Part shown: positions 46,878-56,028 of the stretch, in pieces
How the letters are laid out: each line of letters starts with the position of its first letter
How positions within the stretch are numbered: the first letter of the stretch is position 1
Source: Azonexaceae bacterium s22
GTDB lineage: Bacteria > Pseudomonadota > Gammaproteobacteria > Burkholderiales > Rhodocyclaceae
Assembly: GCA_016617495.1 (NCBI GenBank)
Contig: WYCU01000003.1
Location: 62,001-126,000 of the forward strand
DNA length: 64,000 bases
Reading direction: 5' to 3'
Program-made: the position numbers and the translations under genes
Notes under the pieces: generated by a model
Told to the model about the DNA's origin: nothing
Database searches by the model: none
What the model saw: only the letters and a program-made list of their open reading frames with translations

Positions 46878-47877
46878 CCCCATCGCGGCCAGCGCAATCT
46901 ACTTTCACGCCGACTGCCTCGACGGCTTTGGTGCAGCCTACGCCGCATGGCGTCATTTCGGCACCAATGCGACCTACCACCCCATTTGTCACGGTCAACC
47001 GCCAAATTTGGCCGAAATTCAGGGGCGTCACCTCTACATCCTCGACTTTGCTTTCGCCCCCGAAATCCTGATGGCCATGGCAAACGTGGCCGCATCGGTC
47101 TGCCAGCTGGACCATCACGTCAGCGCGCGTCGCCAGTGGCCGAAAAATCTGCCACGCGACAGCGGACAACGCGAATGCTTCGAGCACCCGGAACGGCCTT
47201 TGCGCGTCTGCTTCGATCTCGAAAAATCCGGGGCGCGGCTGGCGTGGGAGCATTTCCATCCTGGCGAACCCCTGCCGCTGTTGCTGGCCCATATCGAAGA
47301 CCTCGACCTCTGGCGCTTCCAGCTTCCCGGCACGTCGGCGATTGGGCGCGCCCTGCGTCTGCGCCCGATGGATTTTCAGATTTGGGATGACTTGATCACG
47401 GCGTGCCGCGCTGCCGACACCCCGCCGTATGGCGTGCTCCTGGCCGAAGGCGAGGCCATCGAACATTTCTTTCAGAGCGAAGTGAGCCGTCTGGCCAGCA
47501 GCCGTTTGGTCATGCCGGCCAAGCTGCGTGGCGAACCCGCCGACCCGCTCCAGGCACTCCGTCATGGACAACCGATCCTCATTGACGGGGACCAAGCCTG
47601 GCATGCGCTCGGCGGATTGGCCATCAACGCCAACGCCCTTTTTGCTTCGGAACTGGGCCATCGCCTTGCGCAACAAGGCGGCAGCTACGGGCTGATCTGG
47701 CAATTGGCCCCGGACGGCGACATCAAGGCATCGCTCCGTTCGATTGGCGACTTCGATGTTTCGGTGATCGCTGCCCGCTACGGCGGCGGCGGACATCGGA
47801 ACGCCGCCGGGTTCCGGATGCCGCATCGGGATTTCCTGCACGAAGTGCTGGGATTGACCGCCCCACACGCGCCGTAG
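46855..47877 (+). CDS. DHH-family phosphoesterase
   Basis: A 340-aa protein with DHH/DHHA1 domains: the N-terminal YFHADCLDGFGAAYAAW, the HLYILDFAF strand and the DHH motif in VCQLDHHVSA, plus the C-terminal GGGGHRNAAGFRM (DHHA1, substrate binding). Relatives include nano-RNases and cyclic dinucleotide or pyrophosphate phosphohydrolases; the short N-terminal His/Asp cluster departs from RecJ and NrnA. The substrate cannot be told from sequence alone. The start codon lies inside slyX. Confidence 0.85.
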   Translation: MKSPRTTDPIAASAIYFHADCLDGFGAAYAAWRHFGTNATYHPICHGQPPNLAEIQGRHLYILDFAFAPEILMAMANVAASVCQLDHHVSARRQWPKNLPRDSGQRECFEHPERPLRVCFDLEKSGARLAWEHFHPGEPLPLLLAHIEDLDLWRFQLPGTSAIGRALRLRPMDFQIWDDLITACRAADTPPYGVLLAEGEAIEHFFQSEVSRLASSRLVMPAKLRGEPADPLQALRHGQPILIDGDQAWHALGGLAINANALFASELGHRLAQQGGSYGLIWQLAPDGDIKASLRSIGDFDVSVIAARYGGGGHRNAAGFRMPHRDFLHEVLGLTAPHAP

Positions 47878-47898
47878 GCTTGCACGCCCGGCCTGCAG

Positions 47899-47942
47899 AA
47901 AAAGCAAAAGCCGCACGAAGGAAATTCCATTCGAACGGCTTT
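47899..47942 (-). terminator. Terminator after tRNA-Leu
   Basis: AAAGCCG and CGGCTTT (outer) with CGAA/TTCG (inner) form a stem; the minus strand continues TTGCTTTTT. It lies 4 bases from the tRNA 3' end. Confidence 0.7.
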
Positions 47943-47946
47943 GCGA

Positions 47947-48031
47947 TGGTGCCCAGGAAGGGACTCGAACCCCCACACCTTTCGGCGCCAGAACCTAAAT
48001 CTGGTGCGTCTACCAATTTCGCCACCTGGGC
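47947..48031 (-). tRNA. tRNA-Leu (anticodon TAG)
   Basis: An 85-base class II tRNA: acceptor GCCCAGG/CCTGGGC, long variable arm (CGCCGAAAGGTGT region), anticodon stem CCAGA/TCTGG with loop TTTAGGT (TAG), T-loop GTTCGAGTC and an encoded CCA. It decodes CUA and related leucine codons. Confidence 0.96.
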
Positions 48032-48084
48032 AGGCGGGCAGCATTCTACCACTCTCCGCGCGTCCGCCCTATACTTGCCGCCCC

Positions 48085-48894
48085 ATGCCTGTCGATCACT
48101 ACGAAAATTTCCCGGTCGCCTCACTGCTCGTCCCGGCCGCATTGCGCCGCCCGATTGAAGCGATCTACCGCTTTGCCCGCAGCGCCGACGATATCGCCGA
48201 CGAAGGCGAGGCGAGCCCGGCGGAACGCCTTGCCGGCCTCGCCGCCTACCGCGCGGAACTCGACCGAATCGAATCGGGAATCCCGCCCCAAACGCCGCTG
48301 TTTAAGGCGCTTGGCGAGGTCATCGCCGAACACCGACTCCCGCTGCAACCCTTCCGTGACCTGCTGGATGCCTTCGCTCAGGATGTCGTCAAGCAACGCT
48401 ACGCGGACTACCCGGAATTGCTCGACTACTGCCGCCGCTCCGCAAACCCCGTCGGTCGGCTTGTCCTGCACCTGTTCAAGACCACCTCGCCGGCGCAACT
48501 CGAACAATCGGATTGCATCTGCACCGCCTTGCAACTCATCAATTTCTGGCAGGATGTCGCGGTCGACTGGCAAAAAGACCGCGTTTACATTCCCCAAACG
48601 GATTTCCCCCACTTTCGTGTCGGCGAAGACGACATCGCCGCCGCGCGCTGGTCGGCCAATTGGGCGGCCCTGATGGATTTCGAGTGCGACCGCGCGGAAA
48701 CGCTCATGCGCCGCGGCGCGCCGTTGGTGCATGCGCTCCCGGGCCGTCTGGGCTGGGAAATCCGCCTGACCATCCAGGGCGGCCTGCGCATTCTGGAACG
48801 CATCCGCCGGGTCCGCGGGGACGTCTTCCGCCATCGTCCCAAACTTGGCGCCCGAGACTGGGCCGTCCTGGCCCTGCGCTCCGTTAAAATGTAA
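48085..48894 (+). CDS. hpnC: Squalene synthase HpnC (hydroxysqualene step)
   Basis: HpnC converts presqualene diphosphate to hydroxysqualene in the three-enzyme bacterial route to squalene. The 269-aa protein has the trans-isoprenyl synthase Asp motifs, FARSADDIADEGEA and LINFWQDVAVDWQKDRVYIP. The ATG at 48085 fits the family start (PVDHYENFPVASLLVP); the longer frame runs through the tRNA-Leu gene. hpnC-hpnD-hpnE form one unit. Codons for MSVAVD-like QDVAVDW carry a dispersed motif. Confidence 0.94.
   Translation: MPVDHYENFPVASLLVPAALRRPIEAIYRFARSADDIADEGEASPAERLAGLAAYRAELDRIESGIPPQTPLFKALGEVIAEHRLPLQPFRDLLDAFAQDVVKQRYADYPELLDYCRRSANPVGRLVLHLFKTTSPAQLEQSDCICTALQLINFWQDVAVDWQKDRVYIPQTDFPHFRVGEDDIAAARWSANWAALMDFECDRAETLMRRGAPLVHALPGRLGWEIRLTIQGGLRILERIRRVRGDVFRHRPKLGARDWAVLALRSVKM
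48554..48567 (-). repeat. Dispersed motif copy 10 (inside hpnC)
   Basis: Minus strand reads GTCGACCGCGACAT preceded by TTTTTGCCA. It overlaps the conserved QDVAVDW segment, so its bases are also coding-constrained. Confidence 0.75.
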
Positions 48895-48896
48895 AT

Positions 48897-49730
48897 ATGA
48901 ATCCCGATCAGTACTGCCAGGAAAAGTGTGCCGCCAGCGGCTCCTCGTTCTATTACAGCTTCCTCTTCCTGCCCACGGAAAAGCGCCGCGCCATCATGGC
49001 GTTGTATGCCTTTTGCCGCGAAGTCGATGACATCGTCGACGAATGCCATGACATTTCGCTGGCCTCCACCAAGCTTGCCTGGTGGCGCCAGGAAGTCGCC
49101 CGCGTCTGGGAAGGCAAGGCCCAGCACCCGGTGGGCCTGGCCCTGCAAGGCGTCATCGGCCACATCAATTTGCCGCAGGAGCAATTGCTGGAAATCATCG
49201 ACGGCATGGAGATGGATCTCCAGCAGTCGCGTTACCTCGATTTCAAAGGGCTTTCCCTTTATTGCTATCGCGTCGCCAGCGTCGTCGGCCTCCTGGCGGC
49301 TGAAATTTTTGGTTATCAGGATCGCCAGACACAAAAATATGCCCACGATCTGGGCATGGCCTTCCAATTGACCAATATCGTCCGCGACGTGGGCGAAGAT
49401 GCCCGTCGCGGCCGCATCTACATTCCGATGGACGAACTCAAGCAGTTCAACGTGCCAGCGGCCGATATCCTCAACGCACGCTATTCGGACAACTTTTCAG
49501 CGCTCATGAAGTTTCAGGCCGAGCGGGCCGAACGCTATTACGCACAAGCCCTCGCCGCCCTGCCTGCCGTGGACAAAAAGAATCAGCGCCCCGGCCTCAT
49601 CATGGCTGCCATCTACCGCACCCTGCTGGACGAAATTCGCCAGGAAAACTTCCAGGTATTGCATCAGCGGATCGCCCTGACGCCCGTCCGCAAAATCTGG
49701 ATTGCCTGGAAAACCTGGGTATTCGCATGA
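48897..49730 (+). CDS. hpnD: Presqualene diphosphate synthase HpnD
   Basis: HpnD condenses two farnesyl diphosphates to presqualene diphosphate. The 277-aa protein has YAFCREVDDIVDE and MAFQLTNIVRDVGEDARRGRIYIP (Asp-rich motifs), and KWRE-like AWWRQEV. It lies 2 bases after hpnC and overlaps hpnE by ATGA. Confidence 0.96.
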   Translation: MNPDQYCQEKCAASGSSFYYSFLFLPTEKRRAIMALYAFCREVDDIVDECHDISLASTKLAWWRQEVARVWEGKAQHPVGLALQGVIGHINLPQEQLLEIIDGMEMDLQQSRYLDFKGLSLYCYRVASVVGLLAAEIFGYQDRQTQKYAHDLGMAFQLTNIVRDVGEDARRGRIYIPMDELKQFNVPAADILNARYSDNFSALMKFQAERAERYYAQALAALPAVDKKNQRPGLIMAAIYRTLLDEIRQENFQVLHQRIALTPVRKIWIAWKTWVFA

Positions 49731-50968
49731 AAGTCGCCATCGTCGGCGGCGGCTGGGCCGGACTTGCCGCTGCCGTCGACCTGGTAACTGGCGGGGCCAC
49801 CGTCACCCTTTTTGAAGCCGGACGCACGCTGGGCGGTCGCGCCCGCGCGGTCGACGTGGATCAGCGGCGGCTCGACAATGGCCAGCACATCCTTCTGGGC
49901 GCCTACAGCGAAACGCTCGCGATCATGCGCGCTGTCGGCGCCGACCCTGAACGCCTGCTCTTCCGCCAACCGCTCACCGTCAACCTGCCGGGCCGCTTTA
50001 CGTTGGCGCTCCCGCATTGGCCCGCCCCGCTGAACCTCGGGTGGGGCTTGCTGACCGCCAAAGGCACCCACTGGCGCGACAAGCTGCGTACCGCACTCTG
50101 GATGCTCGCCCTGCGTGCCCGTAAATTCCGAGTGCCGGACGACAGCAGCGTCGCCGAATGGCTGGATGCTGCCAACCAACACGGCGCGTTAAGGAAATAT
50201 CTCTGGGAACCGCTTTGTCTGGCCGCACTCAACTGCCCCGCCGAACGCGCTTCCGCGCAGATTTTCGCCAACGTTCTGCGTGACAGCCTCGGCAGCCCGA
50301 AGCGAGCAGCAACGGACCTGCTCTTGCCGAAAACCAACCTCGGTGCCCTGTTTTCCGAGCCCGCAAAAAACTGGTTGGCGCACCATGGCGCCGAACTCCG
50401 CCTTGGCCAGCGGATCGCACAAATCGACCGAAGCCACGCCTCGGGCATCGTCATTGACGGCATGCACTTCGACGCCGCCATCGTCGCCACCGCCCCCCAA
50501 CATGCGGCAACGCTCTGCCCCGATACCGTTCCGCCTTTCGATTTCGAGCCCATCGCCACGGTGTACCTGCAATATTCGCCAGCAACCCGCCTGCCCACGC
50601 CGCTGCTCCAACAACCGGGGCCATACGGGCAATGGGCAGTCGACCGGGGAGACGGTCTGATCGCCTGCGTTTTGAGCGGGCATGGGGCATGGGAAACCCT
50701 CGACGACACCGCTTTGTCGGCCAGGCTGCAGCAGGAACTGCAAATTGCCGAACCCGTCACCTGGACGAAAACAATCCGCGAGAAGCGAGCCACCTTCGCC
50801 TGCCGCCCCAAGCTCCCCCGGCCGGGGTGGCAAACTGCCCACCCACGCCTCTTCCTTGCCGGCGACTACACGTGGGCGGATTACCCCGCGACCCTCGAAG
50901 GCGCCGTCCGCAGCGGCCGCCGCGCCGCCCATGCCGCGCTGGGCAAAAGCTACGCCCCCAAGCGCTAA
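49727..50968 (+). CDS. hpnE: Hydroxysqualene dehydroxylase HpnE
   Basis: HpnE is the FAD-dependent amine-oxidase-like enzyme that reduces hydroxysqualene to squalene. The 413-aa protein has the FAD dinucleotide fold KVAIVGGGWAGLAAAVDLVTGG, GRTLGGRARAVDVDQRRLDNGQHILLGAY and a C-terminal FLAGDYTWADYPATLEGAVRSG. It completes squalene synthesis; squalene-hopene cyclase is not in this window. The 271 bases after it hold no gene I can support. Confidence 0.94.
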   Translation: MKVAIVGGGWAGLAAAVDLVTGGATVTLFEAGRTLGGRARAVDVDQRRLDNGQHILLGAYSETLAIMRAVGADPERLLFRQPLTVNLPGRFTLALPHWPAPLNLGWGLLTAKGTHWRDKLRTALWMLALRARKFRVPDDSSVAEWLDAANQHGALRKYLWEPLCLAALNCPAERASAQIFANVLRDSLGSPKRAATDLLLPKTNLGALFSEPAKNWLAHHGAELRLGQRIAQIDRSHASGIVIDGMHFDAAIVATAPQHAATLCPDTVPPFDFEPIATVYLQYSPATRLPTPLLQQPGPYGQWAVDRGDGLIACVLSGHGAWETLDDTALSARLQQELQIAEPVTWTKTIREKRATFACRPKLPRPGWQTAHPRLFLAGDYTWADYPATLEGAVRSGRRAAHAALGKSYAPKR

Positions 50969-51225
50969 ACCCAAACCGCCCGATGCCCGAGGGGGCAAAC
51001 CAACCGCGCAGCGAAGCCTTGGCGTTGCCGCTTGCCATTACCGTGGCCGTGCCGGTGTTCGCAGCAAGGAATGGTATCGCTAAGCACGGGCATTCAGTTC
51101 GCCCGGGTGAACGCCGGGAACAGGGCACGGCGCATTGCCGGTCGGATTTCGCGGCGCGAAAAGCTTAAACATCGCTCAATCCACGCAACGTCCCAAATCG
51201 CGCCCTATGTGAATCACTTAAACGC

Positions 51226-51231
51226 TACAAT
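51226..51231 (+). promoter_or_regulatory. Weak -10-like element before pgaA
   Basis: TACAAT lies 9 bases before the pgaA ATG, without a good -35 or Shine-Dalgarno. If used, the transcript would be almost leaderless. Otherwise I see nothing convincing in 50969-51239. Confidence 0.25.
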
Positions 51232-51239
51232 TCGGGCCG

Positions 51240-53222
51240 ATGAATTCGATTCCAAAATTGCCTTTTTGGCCTGAGGGCCTGCATCGCCGGACGTTGCTGC
51301 TGCTCTCGGCCGCCGTGTTCTCGGCGGCTCCGGCAATTGGCGAGGATTGGACTATTCAGCTCGGCGAGCAGTTGTCGCTGCTCAAGCGCCAACCGGACAA
51401 TACCGCCGCCCGCAAGGGCGCTTGGGAAGCCGCAATGCAGCTGGGGCTATTCGAAGAGGCCGCGGCACTTGAAGCTCCGCTCAGTGCGCAAGAAAAGGCG
51501 CAACTCGAAGGCGACCGCATCGCGCTGCGCATCCGTTACGGCACCATCGACGCCAAAACCCTGCGGGGCCCGGAACGCTTTTTGGTGCTTGATGAGGCGT
51601 TGACCGCGACAAACTCGTTGGCAATTGCCTTCTACGCCGGAAAAATGCTGGACGCCGAAATGCAGCGGCGCCTGACCGACCGCATCAGTGGTCTTGCCGC
51701 CCGGCGTCGCCCGGCCGATGCGGTCGAGCTCTACGAAACCCTGCTGGCCCGGGGCTATGCCGTGCCCCTCTGGGCGGAACGCGATGTCGCCGGCTGCTAT
51801 CTCGAACTTCGTCGTCCCGCCCAAGCGCTCGCAATCTATCGGAAGGTCGTCAATCACAACCCGGACGATTTCGATGCCAACCTCGGCCTTTTCTATGCCT
51901 TGGTGGAAACCGAACAACTCGATGCGGCAACCACCCATATCGACCAGTACGCGGCCCGCCTGCCCGAACGCCGGCATCGCGATGGCCGTTATAACGGGGA
52001 ACGCCTGAGCGCCGACATCACGGCCGATCGTGTCCGAATTTTTGCCGACCGGCTCGACGAAGCGCAGGCACGTATCGACGCCCGCCATGACGCCCTGCCC
52101 TACAACAGCGAAGCACGGCAATCCTCGGCCAGTCTGGCGCTGGCCCGCGGCTGGCCACGCCAAGGCGATGAAATGCTGCGCCGCACGCTGGGCTCGGACC
52201 CCATCAATCCCTCGCTGTACGCCGACCTTTCGGAAACCCGCCTGGCTCTTCAGGACTGGCCGGCAGCCCGGTCCGCGCTGGAATCTGCCGAAGCGCTCGA
52301 TCCGGAACACGGTGCCGTTCGCCGCGCGCAACGCAGTTATGCGCTCTACAACAGCTATGAGCTCTACATCGAAGCGGGTTATGGCGAAGGCCAGGAGGTC
52401 AATTATTTCGGCAGCCGGGACTGGTCCATCGACAGTTACCTGTACAGCCGCCCCATAGACGAACGCTGGCGGGTTTTCGCCCACAATTACTCGGCGCGTG
52501 CGATGTTTACCGGCGACACCCAGAGCTGGACGCGAACCGGTGCCGGCCTGGAATGGCGCTGGCAAGACTGGCGCCTGACCGGGGAAGTCAACGACGGTTC
52601 CGGCGTAAAAGTCGGCGCGACCGGCGCTGCACGCTGGCAGATCAACGACCAGTTCAGCGTCTACGGCACGGCGGAATCGGTCACCAATCAGATTCCCATG
52701 CGTGCCGTGGCCGACGGCATTTACGCCAGCCGTGGCAGTGTCGGGGCGGACTGGCGTGTCAATGAATCGCGTAAATTCGGCATCTCGCTCGCTAGCGCCC
52801 ATTTTTCCGACAGCAATTTGCGTCGCAGCGCCAGCGCCAGCTGGTTCGAGCGCTGGATCAGCGGCCCGCGCTGGATGGTCGACACCACCTTGGGCGCCGA
52901 TACCTCCAGCAATTCGCTCGACACCGGCGTCAATTACTTCAACCCCAAGCGCGACCACTCCGTGTGGGCCACCCTCGGTATCGAGAACCTGACCTGGCGC
53001 AATTATGACTACGCCTTCCGGCAACGCCTGGCGCTGACTGCAGGCAACTACTGGCAGGAAGGCTACGGCAACGGGGCCATCGAGGCCATCGAATACACCC
53101 ATCGCTGGGAACTCGACCGGAATTTGTCATTGCGTTACGGCATCGGGCGCCTCCTGCGTCCGTACGACGGGGAACGCGAAGGGCGCAATTTTGCCAATCT
53201 GGTCATGCTATGGCGCTTCTGA
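51240..53222 (+). CDS. pgaA: PNAG export outer-membrane porin PgaA
   Basis: PgaA passes poly-beta-1,6-N-acetylglucosamine through the outer membrane. The 660-aa protein has a signal peptide (LHRRTLLLLSAAVFSAAPAIG), a TPR-like superhelical periplasmic part (to about residue 370) and a C-terminal beta-barrel of alternating strands ending in MLWRF, the C-terminal Phe of outer-membrane proteins. It is shorter than E. coli PgaA (about 800 aa). It leads pgaABCD and overlaps pgaB by 13 bases. A one-mismatch dispersed motif lies near its 5' end. Confidence 0.9.
   Translation: MNSIPKLPFWPEGLHRRTLLLLSAAVFSAAPAIGEDWTIQLGEQLSLLKRQPDNTAARKGAWEAAMQLGLFEEAAALEAPLSAQEKAQLEGDRIALRIRYGTIDAKTLRGPERFLVLDEALTATNSLAIAFYAGKMLDAEMQRRLTDRISGLAARRRPADAVELYETLLARGYAVPLWAERDVAGCYLELRRPAQALAIYRKVVNHNPDDFDANLGLFYALVETEQLDAATTHIDQYAARLPERRHRDGRYNGERLSADITADRVRIFADRLDEAQARIDARHDALPYNSEARQSSASLALARGWPRQGDEMLRRTLGSDPINPSLYADLSETRLALQDWPAARSALESAEALDPEHGAVRRAQRSYALYNSYELYIEAGYGEGQEVNYFGSRDWSIDSYLYSRPIDERWRVFAHNYSARAMFTGDTQSWTRTGAGLEWRWQDWRLTGEVNDGSGVKVGATGAARWQINDQFSVYGTAESVTNQIPMRAVADGIYASRGSVGADWRVNESRKFGISLASAHFSDSNLRRSASASWFERWISGPRWMVDTTLGADTSSNSLDTGVNYFNPKRDHSVWATLGIENLTWRNYDYAFRQRLALTAGNYWQEGYGNGAIEAIEYTHRWELDRNLSLRYGIGRLLRPYDGEREGRNFANLVMLWRF
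51599..51612 (+). repeat. Dispersed motif copy 11, one mismatch (inside pgaA)
   Basis: GTTGACCGCGACAA with CTTTTTGG about 20 bases upstream. It encodes LTATN in pgaA, the same frame and variant as the tgpA copy. Confidence 0.7.
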
Positions 53223-54748
53223 TCCGCATTCTGCTACCCGTCCTGCTGCTGTGCTCGGGGCTATTGAACGCCGCCGAGGCCCGTTTCATGGCGCTGAGCT
53301 ATCACGAGGTTCTCGATGACCACGCGCCCTTGACCCCCACCGCGGTCCGGGCAAGCGATCTGGCTCGGCAGTTTTCCTGGTTGCGCGCCAGCGGCTTTCA
53401 TCCGGTGAGCGTGGATCAAATTCTGGCGGCGCGGGATGGCGGCAAGCCCCTGCCACCGAAGGCCGTACTGCTCACCTTCGACGATGGCAAAAAAGATACT
53501 TACACCCACGTCTATCCCCTGCTCAAATTGTTCGGCTATCCCGCTGTGATCGCCCTGGTAGGCGAATGGATGGACGTGCCTTACGACGGCGTGGTCGATT
53601 ACGATGGCAAGCCGCTCCCGCGCAGCGAATTTCTGACCTGGGCTCAGGTCAGGGAAATGCAGGCCTCCGGGCTGGTCGAGGTTGCCTCGCACTCCTACGA
53701 TCTGCACCGCGGGATTCCGGCCAATCCGCAAGGCAACACCCAACCCGCTGCCACGACACGGCTTTACGCCAATGGCCGCTATGAAGACGACGCCGCCTAT
53801 CTGGCGCGCCTGCGCGCCGGATTGCGCGACAGCTTCAGTCAACATACCGGCAAGGCGCCACGCATCATCGTCTGGCCCTACGGACGCAGTAACGGCGCTG
53901 CCCAGCAAATCGCCCGCGAACTGGGCATGCCCATCGGCCTGACGCTGGTCGACGGGTTCAACGATGCCGGCACCCCGAAGCGCATCTGGGGACGGCAACT
54001 CATCGAAAACAGCCCGTCGCTGCAAGCCTTTGCCGAAATGCTCCGCGTGGTCTGGGAACCCAACCCGGCGCGCAGCGTGCGGATCGATCCCGGAAGTTGG
54101 CCGGTTGACGAGGATAGCCTCTCCCCGACACTGGACCGTCTGCTGACGTTGAGCCCCAACATCGCCTTTATCAAACCGGCGGTCGAGCGCGACGGCAGGG
54201 AAATGGCGCTCTTCCCGACAAAGCATCTGCCGCTGGCCGCCGACAAGCTGAACCACATTGCCTGGCAGACCGAACGTCGGGCGGGTGTGCCGGTATTCAT
54301 TGATCTGCCCGCCCATTGGCTGGCACAGCCGGAACTGGTCGCCGACCTTGGCCGTCAGGTCAATTTTGCCGGATTGCGCATGCCGGCATCGCCCGGCGAC
54401 CCCGCAGCAGAACGCATCCGGGAGCGCGTCGAACGCTGGGTCTGGCCTTTGCAAATCGCTTACGCCATGACGCAAGTGCCCACGCCGGAACAATGGGCCC
54501 GCTTGAACGAGCGCGACCTGGTGATCCTCCCTGCCGAGGCATCGCTGATCGCCGCCGTGCCGCGCGAAATGGCCCGCCGCGTGCTTTTCGAATTCGACAC
54601 CGCCACCCGGCCGGAAGCCGTTGCCCGGCAAATGAATCGCCTGGAGGCCGATGGCTATCGGCAATTCGGCATCGACGGTTTCCCGGAAAGCACGATGACC
54701 ACCCTCTTCCCCTCGCTGTCCTTGCGCTGGCAGCCGCAGTTGCCATGA
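53210..54748 (+). CDS. pgaB: PNAG N-deacetylase PgaB, shortened C-terminal domain
   Basis: PgaB partly deacetylates PNAG in the periplasm, needed for export. The polysaccharide-deacetylase domain is intact: LTFDDGKKDTYTHVYPLL (Asp about 91-92), ASHSYDLHRGI (metal His) and WPYGRSNGAA. At 512 aa it is about 160 shorter than E. coli PgaB. The missing part lies in the C-terminal glycoside-hydrolase-like domain, where the FHDD-type segment of E. coli PgaB is absent though both flanks are recognisable. The signal sequence (LLIRILLPVLLLCSGLLNAAEA) lacks a canonical lipobox. Confidence 0.9.
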   Translation: MALLIRILLPVLLLCSGLLNAAEARFMALSYHEVLDDHAPLTPTAVRASDLARQFSWLRASGFHPVSVDQILAARDGGKPLPPKAVLLTFDDGKKDTYTHVYPLLKLFGYPAVIALVGEWMDVPYDGVVDYDGKPLPRSEFLTWAQVREMQASGLVEVASHSYDLHRGIPANPQGNTQPAATTRLYANGRYEDDAAYLARLRAGLRDSFSQHTGKAPRIIVWPYGRSNGAAQQIARELGMPIGLTLVDGFNDAGTPKRIWGRQLIENSPSLQAFAEMLRVVWEPNPARSVRIDPGSWPVDEDSLSPTLDRLLTLSPNIAFIKPAVERDGREMALFPTKHLPLAADKLNHIAWQTERRAGVPVFIDLPAHWLAQPELVADLGRQVNFAGLRMPASPGDPAAERIRERVERWVWPLQIAYAMTQVPTPEQWARLNERDLVILPAEASLIAAVPREMARRVLFEFDTATRPEAVARQMNRLEADGYRQFGIDGFPESTMTTLFPSLSLRWQPQLP

Positions 54749-56028
54749 ACGTCACGCCGCTGCCAACCCTGCTCGGCACAGGCTGGGATGCCATTCTCGC
54801 CTACGTCTTCCTTTACCCGGTGCTGATGTCGGTGGTCTGGATGATCGGCGGCATCGTCTTCTATCTGCGTTTCGAACGTTACCCGCATCGCACCGTCGAC
54901 CAACCGCCACCGCGCGACGACTACCCGCTGATTGCCGTACTCGTGCCTTGCTTCAACGAAGAAGCGCATGTCGAGGAAACCATTGAAGCGCTCATGGCGC
55001 TCGCTTACCCCAATTTCGAGGTCATCGCGATCAACGATGGCAGCAAGGACCGCACGGGCGAGTTACTGAATGGGCTGGCGCAGCGTTTCCCAAGGCTGCG
55101 CGTGGTCCATCAGATCGAAAACCAGGGCAAGGCCGTCGGACTCAACACCGCCGCCTTGATGACCCAGGCCGAGATTCTGGTGGGCATCGATGGCGATGCG
55201 CGGCTCGACCCCCATACGCTGCATTGGCTGGTTCGCCATTTCGACGTTCATGAAGTCGGCGCGGTCACCGGCAATCCGCGCGTCCGCAATCGCTCGACGG
55301 TGCTGGGGCGCATCCAGGTCGGCGAATTCTCGTCCATCGTCGGCCTTATCAAGCGGGCGCAGCGCTCGGTCGGCCTCATTTTCACGGTTTCCGGCGTCAT
55401 CACCGCCTTCCGGCGCGCAGCCCTGCACGAAGTCGGCTACTGGAGCCCGGAAAAACTCACCGAAGACGTCGATATCACCTGGAAACTGCAGATCGCCGGC
55501 TGGGAGGTGCGTTTCGAACCGCGCGCCCTGTGCTGGATCCTCATGCCGGAAACCCTGCGCGGCCTGTGGAAACAGCGGCTGCGCTGGTCCATGGGCGGTA
55601 CGCAGGTGCTCTTCGATTACCTGCCGCAGCTTTTTTCGTTCCGGCATCTGCGTCTGTGGCCCTTGTGCATCGAGTACGCCGCCAGCATTCTGTGGGCTTG
55701 CCTGTTCGTCCTGCTCGCCGCCTACCGCCTCACCGACCTGGTCGCCTACAAGATCGATCTCCAAAGCGCGCCCATGCTGATGCTGGGCTGGGCCGGTTTG
55801 CTCATCGGCACCACCTGCCTCGTGCAGATCATGCTCAGCCTGCTGCTCGACCGGCCTTATGACCGCGGGCTGATGAAAAACTATTTCTGGATGATCTGGT
55901 ACCCGATCGTTTATTGGGTATTGACTGCAACGACGGCTGTCGCCGCCTTGCCCAGAATCCTCTTCCGCAACCCGGAGAAACGCGCACGATGGACCAGTCC
56001 CGACCGGGGCATCAAGCCCTCCCGCTGA
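54745..56028 (+). CDS. pgaC: PNAG synthase PgaC (family 2 glycosyltransferase)
   Basis: The processive GT2 enzyme polymerises UDP-GlcNAc into PNAG at the inner membrane. The 427-aa protein has an N-terminal helix, a GT-A domain with PCFNEEAHVEE, INDGSKDRT, GIDGDARLDP, LTEDVDITWKLQ and QRLRWSMGG (QxxRW), and three or four C-terminal helices. With PgaD it forms the c-di-GMP-responsive synthase in E. coli. It overlaps pgaB by ATGA. Confidence 0.96.
   Translation: MNVTPLPTLLGTGWDAILAYVFLYPVLMSVVWMIGGIVFYLRFERYPHRTVDQPPPRDDYPLIAVLVPCFNEEAHVEETIEALMALAYPNFEVIAINDGSKDRTGELLNGLAQRFPRLRVVHQIENQGKAVGLNTAALMTQAEILVGIDGDARLDPHTLHWLVRHFDVHEVGAVTGNPRVRNRSTVLGRIQVGEFSSIVGLIKRAQRSVGLIFTVSGVITAFRRAALHEVGYWSPEKLTEDVDITWKLQIAGWEVRFEPRALCWILMPETLRGLWKQRLRWSMGGTQVLFDYLPQLFSFRHLRLWPLCIEYAASILWACLFVLLAAYRLTDLVAYKIDLQSAPMLMLGWAGLLIGTTCLVQIMLSLLLDRPYDRGLMKNYFWMIWYPIVYWVLTATTAVAALPRILFRNPEKRARWTSPDRGIKPSR

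Noticed and set aside
46984-47005. TTGTCACGGTCAACCGCC in the DHH gene as a motif copy
   Set aside because: Two mismatches in the core; could be a decayed copy but is too weak to count.
50990-51030. c-di-GMP-I riboswitch-like string (GGGGGCAAACC ... GCGAAGCC) before pgaA
   Set aside because: The stem with GAAA tetraloop between the two conserved strings is missing, and the region forms a simple TGCCC/GGGGCA hairpin instead.
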